Source: Tepidisphaeraceae bacterium
Lineage (GTDB): Bacteria; Planctomycetota; Phycisphaerae; Tepidisphaerales; Tepidisphaeraceae
Length of the DNA stretch: 8,664 bases
Assembly: GCA_025450555.1 (NCBI GenBank)
Contig: JANWHF010000042.1
Coordinates: 1-8,664, forward strand
Direction of reading: 5' to 3'
Shown here: one piece after another, positions 8,121 to 8,664 of the stretch
Numbering within the stretch: the first letter of the stretch is position 1
How the letters are laid out: each line of letters begins with the position of its first letter
The notes under the pieces: model-generated
What the model was told of the DNA's origin: nothing
Seen by the model: the letters and a program-made list of their open reading frames with translations, nothing else
Database searches by the model: none
Program-made: the position numbers and the translations under genes

Positions 8121-8162
8121 TTGCTCCCCGCGCGCCCTACCCACTGACTATCGCGCGGTTCA

Positions 8163-8444
8163 TTATCGCGCGCCGCCGGCGATGGCCGGCACGATGCTGA
8201 TCTCGTCGCCCTCTTTGACCGGTGTTTCGAGATTCTTGAGAAAGCGGATGTCTTCGTCGTTGAGATACACGTTGACGAATCGATTGAGCTGCGCCGGCGC
8301 TTTGAAGAGGCGCGTTTCGATGCCGGCCGCCCGGGTCTTGAGATCGCCGAGCACTTCGCCGACGCTCGATCCGTTGGCTTCGACGATGTCGGCGCCATTG
8401 GTGTAATTGCGAAGCGGAGAGGGAATGCGAACTTTCACAGCCAT
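8163..8444 (-). CDS. CysO/MoaD/ThiS-family sulfur-carrier protein with C-terminal GGAR
   Basis: A 93-residue ubiquitin-fold protein. Carriers of this family are adenylated at a C-terminal Gly-Gly, converted to a thiocarboxylate, and donate sulfur to molybdopterin, thiazole, cysteine or homocysteine synthesis. The body (RFVNVYLNDEDIRFL near 55-69, TPVKEGDEISIVPAIAGG at 74-91) resembles mycobacterial CysO (HRFVNIYVNDEDVRF ... AVAGG) more than classical MoaD or ThiS. The reading frame does not stop after G90-G91 but adds A92-R93 before TAA, so the diglycine would be blocked until trimmed. AGGA (8454-8451 on the minus strand) lies 6 bases before ATG 8444. The gene follows a truncated gene by 83 bases and precedes the NIL gene, probably in one transcript. 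The specific sulfur acceptor is not known; I leave the symbol empty because cysO is an inference. Confidence 0.88.
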   Translation of the reverse strand: MAVKVRIPSPLRNYTNGADIVEANGSSVGEVLGDLKTRAAGIETRLFKAPAQLNRFVNVYLNDEDIRFLKNLETPVKEGDEISIVPAIAGGAR

Positions 8445-8474
8445 GGGTTTTCCTGTCGTGCCTATGCGTTAGCC

Positions 8475-8522
8475 GAGCCGGCAACAGCCGATCGGCGGCT
8501 CATATCATGGAAATCAATGATA
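8475..8522. promoter_or_regulatory. Two inverted repeats upstream of the sulfur-carrier gene
   Basis: TATCAT (8503-8508) and ATGATA (8517-8522) are exact reverse complements around 8 bases, an operator-like 20-bp dyad about 60 bases upstream of ATG 8444. Next to it GAGCCG (8475-8480) pairs with CGGCTC (8496-8501), and GCCGATCGGC (8487-8496) is a perfect palindrome. These may be a regulatory site or mRNA structure between two cistrons. No convincing promoter boxes accompany them. Confidence 0.35.
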
Positions 8523-8527
8523 GCCGG

Positions 8528-8664
8528 TCAAGCGGTCACCGCCACCTGCCTCGGCTCCCGCGCTGCGGGTCGAGCCGGAGCCGGCGACTGCTTTTGCTGA
8601 TCCAGCAGCTTGTCGAATTCCGAAAGCTTCGGCTCAATCACCACCGGATAAGGCAGATCGCCGG
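8528..8664 (-). CDS. C-terminal end of an unidentified protein, cut by window edge
   Basis: One minus-strand frame is open from the window edge to a TGA at 8530-8528, giving 44 residues. It opens with GDLPYPVVIEPKLSEF, which looks like the end of a folded domain (strand, then helix). The last ~22 residues are a Pro/Ala/Arg-rich tail. The other two minus frames stop within about 30 bases of the edge. I do not recognise the family. By position upstream of a CysO-like carrier it could be a PLP-dependent sulfhydrylase or threonine-synthase-like enzyme, a ThiF/MoeB-type activating enzyme, or a JAMM protease, but nothing in the fragment proves any of these. Confidence 0.6.
   Translation of the reverse strand, partial: GDLPYPVVIEPKLSEFDKLLDQQKQSPAPARPAAREPRQVAVTA

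Noticed and set aside
7629..8147. Plus-strand open frame (172 codons) antisense to the NIL gene
   Set aside because: It overlaps the end of kdsA out of frame and runs through the palindromic repeat; its product is not protein-like.

Overview
The window looks like a chromosomal segment from a Gram-negative, moderately GC-rich bacterium. A planctomycete is my best guess, for three reasons: a stand-alone protein joining TPR repeats to two RNA polymerase alpha C-terminal domains, a short bipartite palindromic repeat built on TTTAGCCG...CGGCTAAA scattered between genes, and a Kdo pathway gene implying lipopolysaccharide. This assignment is inference; there is no rRNA or other marker gene here.

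Layout. Bases 1-367 hold no convincing gene, only AT-rich leader and a possible promoter. Next come sucA (368-3154) and sucB (3319-4647), encoding the E1 and E2 subunits of the 2-oxoglutarate dehydrogenase complex. They are co-directional and separated by 164 bases containing the first palindromic element. From about 4700 to 4816 is a string of six small perfect hairpins. A strong terminator at 4840-4873 follows, serving the minus-strand TPR/alpha-CTD gene (4900-5802). That gene is divergent from a diacylglycerol-kinase-family lipid kinase gene (5957-6877). Between them, two interlocking promoter-like sequences, each with a TTGACA box, form a perfect inverted repeat. The kinase gene is followed after 6 bases by kdsA (6884-7690), so envelope lipid and LPS-core functions are probably co-transcribed.

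The right end is a minus-strand cluster convergent with kdsA. In transcription order it holds the C-terminal tail of an unidentified protein (cut by the window edge, ends 8528), a CysO/MoaD/ThiS-type sulfur-carrier protein (8444-8163), and a small NIL-domain protein (7991-7737). The second palindromic element lies between the last two genes. The sulfur carrier ends in Gly-Gly-Ala-Arg instead of a bare Gly-Gly. If the start and stop are right, it needs proteolytic trimming before activation, as known for carriers paired with JAMM proteases. Together with the NIL protein this suggests a protein-thiocarboxylate sulfur-transfer route, perhaps to cysteine or homocysteine.

The items most worth following are the Gly-Gly-Ala-Arg carrier with its NIL neighbour, the TPR/double alpha-CTD protein, the interlocked divergent promoters, the 68-bp bipartite palindromes, and the hairpin string after sucB.
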